Source: Bacteroidota bacterium
GTDB taxonomy: Bacteria; Bacteroidota; Bacteroidia; Bacteroidales; F082
Assembly (NCBI GenBank): GCA_023396415.1
Contig: JAEWWJ010000006.1
Location: 1-42,032 of the forward strand
Length of the DNA: 42,032 bases
Reading direction: 5' to 3'
The notes under the pieces were generated by a model. It was not told the DNA's origin. It made no database searches and saw only the letters and a list, made by a program, of their open reading frames with translations. The first letter of the stretch is position 1. Every line of letters begins with the position of its first letter. This document shows positions 7,694 through 17,500 of the stretch, in pieces. The translations under genes and the position numbers were made by a program.

Positions 7694-10285
7694 TTATAGG
7701 TTGCTGAAAGACAATCCTTTATCATTTGCATCCACAGTGATTTGGGCTTCTTTGTTCAATGTTCCGGCCAAAATCAGCTTCGATAATTCATTCAATAACA
7801 TCTTTTTAATAACACGTTTTACCGGACGAGCACCATATTGAGGGTCATAGCCGGCTTGAGCAAGAAAATCAATGGCGTTATCGGTCAAATGAATATCAAA
7901 TCCGCTCTTTTCGAGGATGGCCTTTATTTCATTGATTTGCATGGTGACGACTTCGCGTATCTCGTTTTTAGATAAGGGTTTAAACATTACAATATCATCA
8001 ATTCTATTGAGAAACTCGGGCCGCAAATAGGCTTTAAGGGCTTCAAAAACAAGTTGGCTTGTTTTATCAAATAATTCTTCTGTGTCTAAGCCTTTGTGCA
8101 AATTCCATTGATTTTGAATAATATCAGAACCAATATTAGAAGTCATCACGATGATGGTATGTTTAAAGTCAACGGTTCTTCCTTTGTTATCGGTAAGCCT
8201 CCCATCGTCAAGCAATTGCAGTAGGATGTTAAACACATCGGGATGTGCTTTTTCAATTTCGTCTAACAAAATCACTGAATAAGGTTTTCGCCTCACCGCC
8301 TCAGTCAGCTGCCCGCTTTCATCGTAGCCCACATATCCGGGAGGAGCGCCAATCAATCGCGATACCGCATGTCTTTCCTGATATTCCGACATATCAATGC
8401 GGACGAGGGCCTCTTCATTGTCGAAAAGAAATTCAGCCAGCGCCTTGGCAAGCTCAGTTTTTCCCACACCTGTTGTTCCAAGAAAAATAAACGACCCAAT
8501 CGGCCTTTTTGCATCTTGCAATCCTGCCCGACTGCGGCGGATCGCATCAGCAACCATTGTGATGGCTTCATCCTGACTGACCACTCTTTGATGTAGATGC
8601 TCTTCGAGATGTAGGAGTTTTTCGCGCTCGCTGAGCAGCATTTTGCTCACCGGAATACCGGTCCAGCGGGCGACTACTTCTGCAATTTCTTCATTTCCTA
8701 CTTCTTCGTTGATCATCGGATGATCGCCTTGAAGCGCGCTGAGTTTTTGTTTGGCTGCGGCAATGGCGTTTTCTGCCTCTTTAATTAGGCCGTAACGCAA
8801 CTCGGCCACCCGGCCAAAGTCGCCTTCACGCTCTGCCTTTTCGGCTTCGGCTTTATAATTTTCAACTTGTTTTTTGTGTTGCTGAATCTCTTCCACCAAA
8901 GTTTTTTCGGCTTGCCAACGTGCCCTCACTTGGTTGCGTTCTTCGGTGAGGTCGGCAATTTCTTTGGAAATGAGGTTCAGCTTCGGCTTATCGTTTTCGC
9001 GCTTAATGGCTTCGCGTTCAATTTCAAGTTGACGAATCCGTCGTTCAATTTTTTCAAGATCCTCAGGCAATGAATTGATTTCCAATCGAAGTCGAGCAGC
9101 AGCTTCGTCAATCAAGTCAATGGCTTTGTCGGGAAGAAAACGTTCGGAGATATATCTTTGCGACAGCTCAACGGCAGCAATAATGGCCTCATCGAGGATG
9201 CGCACCTTGTGGTGTGTTTCATACCGCTCTTTGAGTCCACGTAAAATGGAGATGGCATCGGCGGTATTGGGCTCGTTGACCATGACAATTTGAAACCGTC
9301 TCTCTAAGGCTTTGTCTTTCTCGAAATATTTTTGGTATTCATTTAATGTGGTAGCTCCAATGGCCCTCAGCTCGCCGCGTGCCAACGCAGGTTTTAGAAT
9401 ATTGGCCGCATCCATGGCTCCTTCACCTTTGCCGGCACCCACCAAAGTATGGATTTCATCAATAAAAAGCATGACTTCGCCATCGCTATGAATCACTTCG
9501 TTGACCACGCTTTTGAGTCTTTCTTCAAATTCGCCTTTGTACATGGCTCCGGCGATGAGTGCGCCCATGTCGAGAGAAAACAACTGTTTGTCTTTGAGGT
9601 TTTCCGGCACATCACTATTGATGATCCTGTGAGCAATACCCTCTGCAATAGCCGTTTTTCCAACACCGGGTTCGCCAATGAGGATGGGATTGTTTTTTGT
9701 TCGGCGCGACAAAATCTGAAGCACTCTTCTGATTTCATCATCACGACCAATCACCGGATCGAGTTTGCTGCTTTCAGCTAACTTGTTGAGGTTGCGCGCG
9801 TAACGGTTTAGAGCATCGAAGCGTTGTTCCGAACTTGCAGAGTCAATTTGTGCGCCTTTACGCATTTGTTTGATGGCTTCGGTAAGTCCTTTTTGGGTAA
9901 CGTGATTGTCTTTTAACAAGCGAGAACTTGTGGATGGATATTCGAAAATAGCCAACAAAAGATGGTCAATAGCCACATACTCATCACCATTCGACTGGCT
10001 GATGGTTTGTGCTTTTTGCAGCGTCTGGAGGGTTTCATTTGAAAAATAAGTTTCCTTATCGCTCACTTTAGGCAAGGAAGCGAGGCTGCTGTCCAAAACC
10101 CTTTGCAACATGGCAGTATCCACTTCTAACTTTTTAAGTATCTGTGTAACAATATGTTCATCAGAAACCAACAAGGCTTTGAGCAGATGCAAATTTTCAA
10201 CTGCTTGTTGACCGGAGGACAATGCTATTCCCTTGGCTTTTTGTATCGCTTCCTGCGATTTATGTGTGAATTGATTGAGGTTCAT
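7694..10285 (-). CDS. clpB: ATP-dependent disaggregase ClpB (Hsp100)
   Basis: This 863-residue AAA+ chaperone has a Clp N-terminal repeat domain (1-145). The first AAA+ module has Walker A GEPGVGKT (204-211) and Walker B DEIH at 276-279. A long coiled-coil middle domain (about 405-520, rich in Glu, Lys and Arg) is followed by the second AAA+ module with GTTGVGKT (603-610). The coiled coil separates ClpB from ClpA and ClpC. ClpB works with DnaK/DnaJ/GrpE to rescue aggregated proteins after heat stress. The length is that of a full ClpB. No CIRCE-like inverted repeat was seen upstream; a -7 element stands 37 nt before the start. It ends convergently to ychF. Confidence 0.98.
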   Translation of the reverse strand: MNLNQFTHKSQEAIQKAKGIALSSGQQAVENLHLLKALLVSDEHIVTQILKKLEVDTAMLQRVLDSSLASLPKVSDKETYFSNETLQTLQKAQTISQSNGDEYVAIDHLLLAIFEYPSTSSRLLKDNHVTQKGLTEAIKQMRKGAQIDSASSEQRFDALNRYARNLNKLAESSKLDPVIGRDDEIRRVLQILSRRTKNNPILIGEPGVGKTAIAEGIAHRIINSDVPENLKDKQLFSLDMGALIAGAMYKGEFEERLKSVVNEVIHSDGEVMLFIDEIHTLVGAGKGEGAMDAANILKPALARGELRAIGATTLNEYQKYFEKDKALERRFQIVMVNEPNTADAISILRGLKERYETHHKVRILDEAIIAAVELSQRYISERFLPDKAIDLIDEAAARLRLEINSLPEDLEKIERRIRQLEIEREAIKRENDKPKLNLISKEIADLTEERNQVRARWQAEKTLVEEIQQHKKQVENYKAEAEKAEREGDFGRVAELRYGLIKEAENAIAAAKQKLSALQGDHPMINEEVGNEEIAEVVARWTGIPVSKMLLSEREKLLHLEEHLHQRVVSQDEAITMVADAIRRSRAGLQDAKRPIGSFIFLGTTGVGKTELAKALAEFLFDNEEALVRIDMSEYQERHAVSRLIGAPPGYVGYDESGQLTEAVRRKPYSVILLDEIEKAHPDVFNILLQLLDDGRLTDNKGRTVDFKHTIIVMTSNIGSDIIQNQWNLHKGLDTEELFDKTSQLVFEALKAYLRPEFLNRIDDIVMFKPLSKNEIREVVTMQINEIKAILEKSGFDIHLTDNAIDFLAQAGYDPQYGARPVKRVIKKMLLNELSKLILAGTLNKEAQITVDANDKGLSFSNL

Positions 10286-10321
10286 AGTTTCGTTTTTCTA
10301 ACCCTCTTTCAAATTCCACTC

Positions 10322-10329
10322 CAAAGATA
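10322..10329 (-). promoter_or_regulatory. -7 promoter element of clpB (TATCTTTG)
   Basis: On the - strand, TATCTTTG matches TAnnTTTG exactly and lies 37 nt before the clpB ATG. No TTG at the -33 distance is visible, so a heat-shock activator or extended promoter may compensate. The remaining 10330-10544 stretch is AT-rich and holds no gene that I can see. Confidence 0.5.
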
Positions 10330-10493
10330 ATACTCCATCGTTAATTTAAATTAAAATATTGAATATAAGGTGTTTACAATAATTTTGTAAGATTGACGTC
10401 AACAAAGCTAAGGTGTTGTATGTCAAAGTGGCAGTCGAAATATTTTGAAAAGGGAAATATTGACAGGATGCACTTTTAGATCTTCAGTTTTTA

Positions 10494-10526
10494 TTTGATC
10501 ACATATTGCAATATTCTCTACCTTGC
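10494..10526 (+). promoter_or_regulatory. Possible promoter of the purine nucleoside phosphorylase gene
   Basis: TTTG (10494-10497) is followed after 21 nt by TACCTTGC (10519-10526), one mismatch from the TAnnTTTG consensus. It lies 18 nt before the ATG. This is a weak match. Confidence 0.3.
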
Positions 10527-10544
10527 ATCAAGATAAAAAATTGA

Positions 10545-11366
10545 ATGAAAATGGATTATCAATCTATCATTAAAGCAGTTGAAAATATTCAGCAACAACA
10601 TTCCGTTTGCCCTGAAATCGGTATTGTTTTAGGCACCGGACTTGGTAATGTAGTAGATTTTATGGAAGTGAACCACGAGATTCCGTATGCTTCCATCCCG
10701 CATTTTGTAACTTCAACGGTGGAAACCCATAAAGGCAGCTTGCTTTTTGGTCAGCTTGCCGGAAAGGAGGTGGTGGCCATGCAAGGACGTTTTCATTTTT
10801 ATGAGGGTTACAGCATGGACGAGATTACTTTTCCGGTGCGGGTGATGAAGGTGTTAGGTGTTCAGAGACTGCTGATTTCCAATGCCTGCAGAGCGCTAAA
10901 CAGCGCCTACAATGCCGGTGATTTGATGTTGATTGACGATCACATCAACTTTTTACCTTCGAATCCCCTCGTTGGAAAAAATATGGATGCCTTGGGGCCA
11001 CGCTTTCCTGATATGAGCCACCCTTATGATTTGAACATGAATGATTTAGCTAAAAAAGTAGCATCACGATTGGGAATTGTTTTGCACGAAGGCGTGTATG
11101 CAGCTTGGATCGGGCCGAGCTTGGAAACGCGTGCTGAATACCGTTTTTTGCGGATGGCCGGCGCCGATGTGGTTGGAATGTCAACAGTTCCCGAGGTGAT
11201 TGTAGCCCACCACATGCAGCTGCCCGTGGCTGCCATTTCGGTTGTTACCGATCTCTGCGACCCCGATAACCTGCTGCCTGCTTCTATTGCTTCCATTTTG
11301 CATCATGCCGAAAAAGGTGGTGAAAAGCTTCGGGAGTTGTTGGTGGAACTGCTTAAAGTGCTTTAA
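10545..11366 (+). CDS. punA: Purine nucleoside phosphorylase (PNP, trimeric type I)
   Basis: This 273-residue enzyme would cleave purine (deoxy)nucleosides with phosphate to free base and (deoxy)ribose-1-phosphate in purine salvage. Visible motifs are the phosphate-loop region 'GIVLGTGLGNVVD', the 'MQGRFHFYEGYS' motif with the catalytic-site His/Tyr area, and 'DDHINFLPSNPLVG'. The base-binding segment 'GPSLETRAEYRF' is followed by 'GADVVGMSTVPEVIVAHH' and 'SVVTDLCDP'. Length and motif order match the low-molecular-mass trimeric PNP family (PunA/DeoD-I). The stretch 'SNACRALNSAYNAGDLM' differs from the more common 'TNAAGGLNP'. A second in-frame ATG lies two codons downstream, so the start could be 10551. 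It is monocistronic here. Confidence 0.93.
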   Translation: MKMDYQSIIKAVENIQQQHSVCPEIGIVLGTGLGNVVDFMEVNHEIPYASIPHFVTSTVETHKGSLLFGQLAGKEVVAMQGRFHFYEGYSMDEITFPVRVMKVLGVQRLLISNACRALNSAYNAGDLMLIDDHINFLPSNPLVGKNMDALGPRFPDMSHPYDLNMNDLAKKVASRLGIVLHEGVYAAWIGPSLETRAEYRFLRMAGADVVGMSTVPEVIVAHHMQLPVAAISVVTDLCDPDNLLPASIASILHHAEKGGEKLRELLVELLKVL

Positions 11367-11524
11367 AAATTTATATGTTTTTGAGATTCGACCTAGTTTG
11401 TAATTAAGCCCTCCTCACTTAATAGTAATATTTTGATTTGGACAATATTTATTTATGATTTGCTTTGCGTTTGTGACGATGAAACTAAATAATACGGAAC
11501 TTTTGCATTTGCCAAATAAATCAT

Positions 11525-11944
11525 TTAATCAAATATTTCTTCTTTGTTGATGCCGTTAATAGCATGTTTTTGGGCAATCAAATACAAAATATAATGCCCC
11601 CCTACAAAGAAACCCCAAACGATTGCCGTAGTGTAAACAACGCCAATATTTTCGTATTGCGAATTCAATTCGAGTAAAAACCAAGATAATGATACCATAT
11701 TAAATATCAGATAACTAACAAAGTGAAACCGAAATCCAATATCAAACAAGGGCAGCGATTCATGGTCTCTTTTTCCGAATATCCAACCCATTACAAAGTT
11801 ATAAATAAAATAAAAAATTGCTATGAGCCAAACAATTGAATAATTGCGATTTTCAAGAAAATGACTCAAGCCAAGACGAAAAAAAATTGCGCCGAATAGA
11901 AATAAAGCAGCAAAAAATATTAGGTTTTTTGTTAATGATTTCAT
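11525..11944 (-). CDS. Small integral membrane protein of unknown function, coupled to a PadR-like regulator
   Basis: I do not recognise this 139-residue protein. It is very hydrophobic and has about four membrane segments (about 7-25, 36-55, 72-92, 102-124). The N-terminus is short and basic and the tail is short and charged (INKEEIFD). The first segment follows directly after 'MKSLTKN', so no cleaved signal is evident. Its ATG overlaps the TGA of the upstream regulator gene by 4 nt (ATGA), which indicates translational coupling and joint function. Small membrane proteins in operons with PadR regulators are common; roles in membrane stress or transport are guesses. Codon use is more AT-rich than in the neighbouring housekeeping genes. 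Confidence 0.75.
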   Translation of the reverse strand: MKSLTKNLIFFAALFLFGAIFFRLGLSHFLENRNYSIVWLIAIFYFIYNFVMGWIFGKRDHESLPLFDIGFRFHFVSYLIFNMVSLSWFLLELNSQYENIGVVYTTAIVWGFFVGGHYILYLIAQKHAINGINKEEIFD

Positions 11945-12318
11945 AATACATTCTCCTTTTGAATTAAATTTTTGATGCGTTCGTTGAAAAATAAATTGAT
12001 ATTTCTTTCAATAAAATTATCAAGTAAAATTAGTCCTAATTCTGTTAAATAATAATATTTCCGCTCAGGACCTTTATTACCTTCCCCGGCCTCGAAGTTT
12101 ACAACTCCGAGATGCTGAAATTTTCTTAAGTTTCGATAGAGGCTTTGGCTTTCGCATAGCATGGTCTGTTGCGACTCTTCCTCCACAAAATATTTGATTT
12201 CTTCCACATACTTTTTGCCGTCTTTCAGCGACAAAAATATCCATAAAGTCAACTGACCTTTCTTATAGGTTTCTTCCCAAGCGGTTAGTAAAGCTGCTAA
12301 TTCTTTATCCTTATTCAT
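11941..12318 (-). CDS. PadR-like winged-helix transcriptional regulator
   Basis: The protein is 125 residues from the ATG at 12318. A longer frame would need a TTG start at 12345, only 9 nt below the promoter element, so 12318 is preferred. The N-terminus 'LTAWEETYKKGQLTLWIFLSLKDGKKYVEEI' fits the PadR first helices. 'SQSLYRNLRKFQHLGVVNFE' resembles the recognition helix and 'RKYYYLTELGLILLDNFI' the wing and dimer helix. PadR proteins repress their own operons and release DNA on ligand binding or, in some Bacteroidetes, after a stress signal. Inverted repeats over the promoter support autoregulation. It is translationally coupled to the membrane protein gene downstream. Confidence 0.8.
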   Translation of the reverse strand: MNKDKELAALLTAWEETYKKGQLTLWIFLSLKDGKKYVEEIKYFVEEESQQTMLCESQSLYRNLRKFQHLGVVNFEAGEGNKGPERKYYYLTELGLILLDNFIERNINLFFNERIKNLIQKENVL

Positions 12319-12329
12319 AGTTAAACCAT

Positions 12330-12367
12330 ATGTATTATACAACAAGTATAGTACAAAGATAATACAT
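12330..12367 (-). promoter_or_regulatory. Promoter and candidate PadR operator with nested inverted repeats
   Basis: On the - strand, TATCTTTG (12361-12354) is an exact TAnnTTTG element 36 nt before the preferred ATG. A perfect 9-bp inverted repeat brackets it: ATGTATTAT (12330-12338) and ATAATACAT (12359-12367). A second, inner dyad with one mismatch is TATTATAC (12333-12340) with GTATAGTA (12346-12353). Binding here would cover the promoter and start site. ATGT...ACAT arms are typical of PadR operators. The rest of the gap to 12583 is AT-rich and shows no gene. Confidence 0.6.
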
Positions 12368-12583
12368 TTAATAAAGAAAAAGCAAGTTTATTTTAAAAAA
12401 AAAATTGTGTTACCGAATTAAAGCAAGGCGTAGTTTGTAACCATGTCGTCATACCCAAAAAAAATTGATTGATATTCCGAAATCTCAAAAGATCTGATCT
12501 AAAGTATTGGCAACCTCGTGGCAGATTGCCCTAATTAAAGTTTAGTAAAAAACTATCAGTCAACGAATTACAATTTCGTACTG

Positions 12584-14368
12584 TCAAAAGGAGACGTTTT
12601 CTGGTTTTGTAATAGGCAGGCTAAAACTGAACACTGTTCCTTTGCCTTCTTCGCTTTCGACAAAAAGTTGTCCGTCGTTTCTTTCAATAAAATCTTTGCA
12701 TAAAACAAGGCCCAAACCTGTGCTGGGTTCGCCTTCGGTGCCGGGTCGTCCGTTTTTGTGCTCAAAACTGTATAAGTGTTCAATCATTTTCTTGGGCATT
12801 CCGATGCCGGTATCACGAATAGAGATCAATACTTCCGTTGCTGTTTGTTTGGCTGTGACCACAATATTGCCTCCTTTTGGGGTGAATTTAATAGCGTTGG
12901 AAATAAGATTTCTAAACACCGAGTCCAGCATGTTTTCGTCGGCAAATACTTGTATATCAATATTTACCATATTTCTAACGAAGAGTTCTTTTTTAGCAAT
13001 AGGTTCTTTTGAGATTTCTAACACCTTATCCACCAATGGATGAACTTTGATGAAGCGTTGATGGATAGACATATCATCGCGCTGCATCCGAGACCATTGT
13101 AACAAATTGTCTAATAACGTATTAAGTGATTGGGCCGATTGGTTCATTTTGGAAGCAATTTCTTTCATTTCATCAGGAGTGATGTCATCGTCGGTGATGA
13201 AGAGTTCCGTAAGGCCCGAAAAGGAACCCAGTGGACCTTTCAGATCGTGCGCAATTATTGAAAATAGTTTGTCTTTTTCTGCATTCATCAGCCTCAACTT
13301 TTCTTCACTTTTTCTGATGGTTTCTTGCAGGTTATGCCGCTGGGTGATGTCGTGCATGATAATGAGTTTGCCGACAGTTTCGTTTTTATGGTTGTAAATT
13401 ATAGAGCTTGAAACCAAATAATAATGGGTTGAATCGTTGCTAAATGTGTTGATTTCAATGGTTCTAACCTCTTGATCATTAATGATATCCGATATATTTG
13501 GGTGATCAGGCCACAAGTCAATGGCACGCATGCCAACGGGAGTTTCTTTGCGATTAAATATCTTTAATGCCATGGGATTACATTCCACAAATCGCCCTTT
13601 GTTGTCGAGTACGACCAGACCATCATTCATGCTCCTAAAAATATGCTCGCGTGCGATGGGCATCAAATCAAGCATTCGAAACTTAAATATATTTACCGAC
13701 ATGGCCAGTCCTGAGAGGGCGAAAGCGAAAGGTGTGGGGTCGAGGTTTTTTACAGGCATCCATCCGGCGAAATAAAAGGTGAATGTTATGAAGGGAATTA
13801 GAACTGCTATGAGCATGAAGATGAGTTGGTTACGGAAAAGCGACTTTTGAAAGTACAATTTCTTTGCCATTAAGGTAATAGCGTATATCACAAGGATATA
13901 GGAGTAAATCACATGCACATAATACCATATTCCGGGAGTGAGTTTTAAAAGTGGAAAACTGCCTGAATCATCAAAGCTTACTTCCTTATAATAAAAGGTA
14001 TGGGCTGTAAAAGTGAGGCTAAGAAGCATGGTGATGAAGGGCACAACGAACAAGAGGAGGGTTTGTTTTTTGCTGATGCTAAAGTTGATACCGACAAATT
14101 GAAGGATGACCAATACCATCAGCGCGGAGATATAGGGAATGCCGATATATTCTATTTTAAGCCAGAAAATCATGCTGTTGAAGTCGGTGCTTGCCAGTTC
14201 TAAACCATAGGCCGCCGACCAAATGGCCAGAGCGAACATGAGCAATCCAAAAGTTTTCCCCCTTGGGGCATAGCGTGGTCGCCAAGCGTTGACGGCAAGA
14301 AATACTGATACCAACACCGGTAAAAGCAGCGACAAAGCAAGAATATTTGGTTTTAACATCATTATCAT
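12584..14368 (-). CDS. Membrane-bound PAS sensor histidine kinase with 7TM N-terminus
   Basis: This 594-residue kinase has seven hydrophobic segments within residues 7-230, resembling the 7TM histidine kinase N-terminal region. A PAS domain (about 240-345, 'SMNDGLVVLDNKGRFVECNP') is followed by HisKA with phosphoacceptor His374 in 'IIAHDLKGP'. The HATPase domain has an N box near 487-495 (NLISNAIKF), a G1 box DTGIGM (519-524) and a G2 box STGLGL (549-554). There is no receiver domain, so it must pass phosphate to a separate receiver protein. None is adjacent; the nearest stand-alone receiver is at 37027-37437. It is the last gene of the kinase block, 188 nt after the pseudogene, and may have its own promoter. 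Confidence 0.93.
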   Translation of the reverse strand: MIMMLKPNILALSLLLPVLVSVFLAVNAWRPRYAPRGKTFGLLMFALAIWSAAYGLELASTDFNSMIFWLKIEYIGIPYISALMVLVILQFVGINFSISKKQTLLLFVVPFITMLLSLTFTAHTFYYKEVSFDDSGSFPLLKLTPGIWYYVHVIYSYILVIYAITLMAKKLYFQKSLFRNQLIFMLIAVLIPFITFTFYFAGWMPVKNLDPTPFAFALSGLAMSVNIFKFRMLDLMPIAREHIFRSMNDGLVVLDNKGRFVECNPMALKIFNRKETPVGMRAIDLWPDHPNISDIINDQEVRTIEINTFSNDSTHYYLVSSSIIYNHKNETVGKLIIMHDITQRHNLQETIRKSEEKLRLMNAEKDKLFSIIAHDLKGPLGSFSGLTELFITDDDITPDEMKEIASKMNQSAQSLNTLLDNLLQWSRMQRDDMSIHQRFIKVHPLVDKVLEISKEPIAKKELFVRNMVNIDIQVFADENMLDSVFRNLISNAIKFTPKGGNIVVTAKQTATEVLISIRDTGIGMPKKMIEHLYSFEHKNGRPGTEGEPSTGLGLVLCKDFIERNDGQLFVESEEGKGTVFSFSLPITKPENVSF

Positions 14369-14396
14369 GGCAGCAGCATTATCGTTTGGATAATGG

Positions 14397-14404
14397 CAAA
14401 AATA
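14397..14404 (-). promoter_or_regulatory. -7 promoter element of the 12584-14368 kinase (TATTTTTG)
   Basis: TATTTTTG on the - strand lies 28 nt before the kinase ATG. No TTG is seen at the -33 distance. It suggests transcription independent of the upstream pseudogene. Confidence 0.4.
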
Positions 14405-14556
14405 GTTTAAAACCTTTTGAATGGCCGGTTTGCCGGTTTTTTTTATTCTATCGCTCTTCTCTATTCAAAAAAATCACAAATGTAAAAACTGGTTTTTAGT
14501 TGATGTTTTTTTTAAGTGCAAAGTAATTTACTGGTATTGAAACAAATAACTTCATT

Positions 14557-17500
14557 TTAATGTCGGGTTTGTGAACCGATTTCATTTTGTGGCAGCACTA
14601 TTGTGAAGGTTGAGCCTTTGTTTTCGACGCTATCCACCGTGATACTTCCGTTATGTTTTTCAACAAATTCTTTGCACAACATCAATCCTAAGCCTGATGA
14701 ACGCTCGCCGTGTAAGCCAATCCGCCCTTTGGTGTTGCTAAAAGTAAACAACTCGGCAAGGGTTTGCTGAGGGATGCCACTTCCTGTATCTTCTACAGTA
14801 AGGATCAATTGGTTGTGATAGTCTTTTCGCCCTGAAATGATGATTTTACCTCCCGGATGAGTAAACTTAGCCGCGTTACTTAAAAGGTTTAGGATGACAA
14901 TTTCTAACATTTTTGAATCAAAAAATCCTGTTAACTAATTATTAGTTAAGTTGTTAAGCTTTAGAAACTTTTGTTCAAATAGGGGAATCAGCGAACTTAT
15001 AACCCTTTCGAAAAACCGCGACACATTTTGATTTTGTATGTTGGGTTGTAAACTGCCACTTTGCAACCGCGACCATTGCAGTAGGTTGTCCAGCAGATCA
15101 TAAGTTGACGGTGCCAAAGTATGCAATCGCATGGCATGTTTGCGCATATCGTCCATCGAATCAATAATTCCTTCTTCGGCCATCAGTTCCGAAAGGCCTA
15201 TGAATGAAGTAAATGGACTGCGTAAATCATGCGCGATGATTGAGAACAAACGATTTTTGGTATGTTGGACTCGGCTAGTTGAAGGGTGTTTTGGCGGAGC
15301 AAACTGTCGAGTTCAATTTTCATGTTGGCATCGGCAAAAATATTGGCCAACACTTGAAGGTAGCCCAAAAGCGTATCGTTGATGGCCACTCTTTTTGTTA
15401 CCGATTCAAAACAGAAGTAACTAAAAACCGTGTCGGTTTTCATCAAAGGGATTACTAAAAGTGTTTTGGTTTTTCGCATAGCGAACATCTCTCTTTCATT
15501 TCTTGAATTTTCGGAGATCCTCTGGATGTCTTCCACATAAAAATGAGCCTGAGATTGTATGATTTTTTTTAGCGAATGGAACTTGTCCAAAGAAATAACA
15601 CTGTTGTTTTCGCCAAACGATTCAATATTTTCACGGCACCATTCGTGTGTGGCAGTCAAGGTGTTGGCATCATCGCTCAGTTTGAAAATAGTACAGCGGT
15701 CGGCCTTTAAAAAGTTGCCACATTGTTCAAGTGCGTGAAAGAGCACTTCATCATTCTCGGTTTTGTCAAAGTTGATGAGTTTTTTTGAGATGTCGGCAAT
15801 GGTTTCTTGGAAAGCAGCGTTCAGTTGGAGGGCATCCTCCATCTTTTTCCGTTCATTCACATTGCGACTTACCCCAACAATTTCCACTTCGCCCTTTTAA
15901 TTCAACTGCAAATGCGTTGAAACCTCCACGTGGACAAGGCTACCGTCTTTGCAGCGCTGTTGAATGGTTACAACTCGATGCGACCTGTTGCGGTCGTGAT
16001 CAACAATAAAATTGTTATATGCTTCAGTACTGTTTGCTTCAATGATTTTGGCCGATTCGGGCGTAAGACTTTCTTCAAGTGATTGTTCCATAGCCTCTTC
16101 GGTAGTATATCCACGCAAATGATATACTGATGTAAGTGAACGACATGGTTTTGGTATTCACCACCCAAATCACATCATAAATGTTGCTGTTGATCAATCG
16201 CTCGCGCTCCTCGCTAATTTTGAGGGCTTCGGTAATGTTTTTCTGTTGGGTGATGTCGAAAAATGTTCCAATCACGGTGGGCTGATCTTCAACCATTACC
16301 AACTCAGCTGAATGATCAATCCAAATAGCTGATCCGTCAGCTTTTATCATCTTTATGTCATATCTTTTGATTGGTTTTTTGCCTTTGAAACGTTCGGCAG
16401 AGATGGTTGTGACCTTTTCAAGGGAATCGGGGTGGATAAGTTGTTGCAATGTTTTGTTGGCCAATTCATGTTTGGTGTAACCGGTAATGGCTTCCACGGC
16501 AGGGTTCACCAAGATAAAATGATCGTTGCGATACATATAAATGCCGGCAGCGGCAGTATTCATAAGCGTTTTAAACTTTTCTTCGCTTTCGCGCTGTGCT
16601 TTTTGGGCATTTTTCGATGCGGTAATGTCGGTAATAAAACTATCAAGATGTTTTCTTTATCGTATTTCACATGACCTTTTTCCCACATCCAGCGGAGACT
16701 TCCATCAGCATGAATGATGCGGTAGTCACATTCAAACGGTTTTTGATCAGCAATACTGCTCTGCCATTGCTTCCAAACTTTTTCCCCGTCATCGGGATGA
16801 ATGATCTTGCCAAAGGAATTTGTAGAGTTGAGAAAATCTTGAGGTGGGTGTCCGGTAAGTAAATGACAACCTTCGCTCATAAAAAAGATATCCCAATTGT
16901 CATCCACCGAGCAATGATAAACAAAGCCCGGCAGGTTGGCGATCAGGCTATTCAACTTTTGTTCGCTTTCAAGTCTTTTGGCACTGTTCTTTTTTTCGAT
17001 AGTAATGTCGCGCGCCACTGCAAAAATTGAGCTGTCTTTTTGATCGGGAATACATTTCATGCTTACCCATTTCATGCTACCTAACTTGCTGACAACGCGA
17101 AATTCACAAGTGAGTGCACTGTCCGATTTGCTGATTTGGGTTAAAAAATCGGTTGTCATTTTCTGATCATCAGCATAAACAATACTCGCGAAAGGTTGTC
17201 CTGTCAAGGCTATGCTTGTCCATTCCAGATCTTTTTCCCAAGCCGGGTTCAAGGCTTTAAAATGGCCATCGAATCCAATAATGCAAAACATATCGAGGGC
17301 CTGATTGAAAATTGATCGGCTGTATGCAGGGCTTGTTTGGTTAAAACATGATCAGAAACATCTTCAATGGTTTCAATCACGCTGGTGATTTTACCTTCCG
17401 CATCAAAAAATGGATGGGCAGTAAGGCGGGCAGTGCTTTTTTTGCCACCAAGAATTTTTTCTACCTCAACAGTATGCACCAAACCATCCTTCATCGTTAG

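Noticed and set aside
10286..10420. Search for a CIRCE (HrcA) inverted repeat upstream of clpB
   Set aside because: No TTAGCACTC/GAGTGCTAA-like repeat was found; only an ordinary -7 element is present.
12319..12345. TTG start for the PadR-like gene at 12345
   Set aside because: It lies almost at the predicted transcription start and adds residues outside the family; ATG 12318 is better placed.
14421..14445. CCGG-TTTG-CCGG hairpin followed by a T run
   Set aside because: It would terminate + strand transcription, but the genes on both sides are on the - strand and the stem is only 4 bp.
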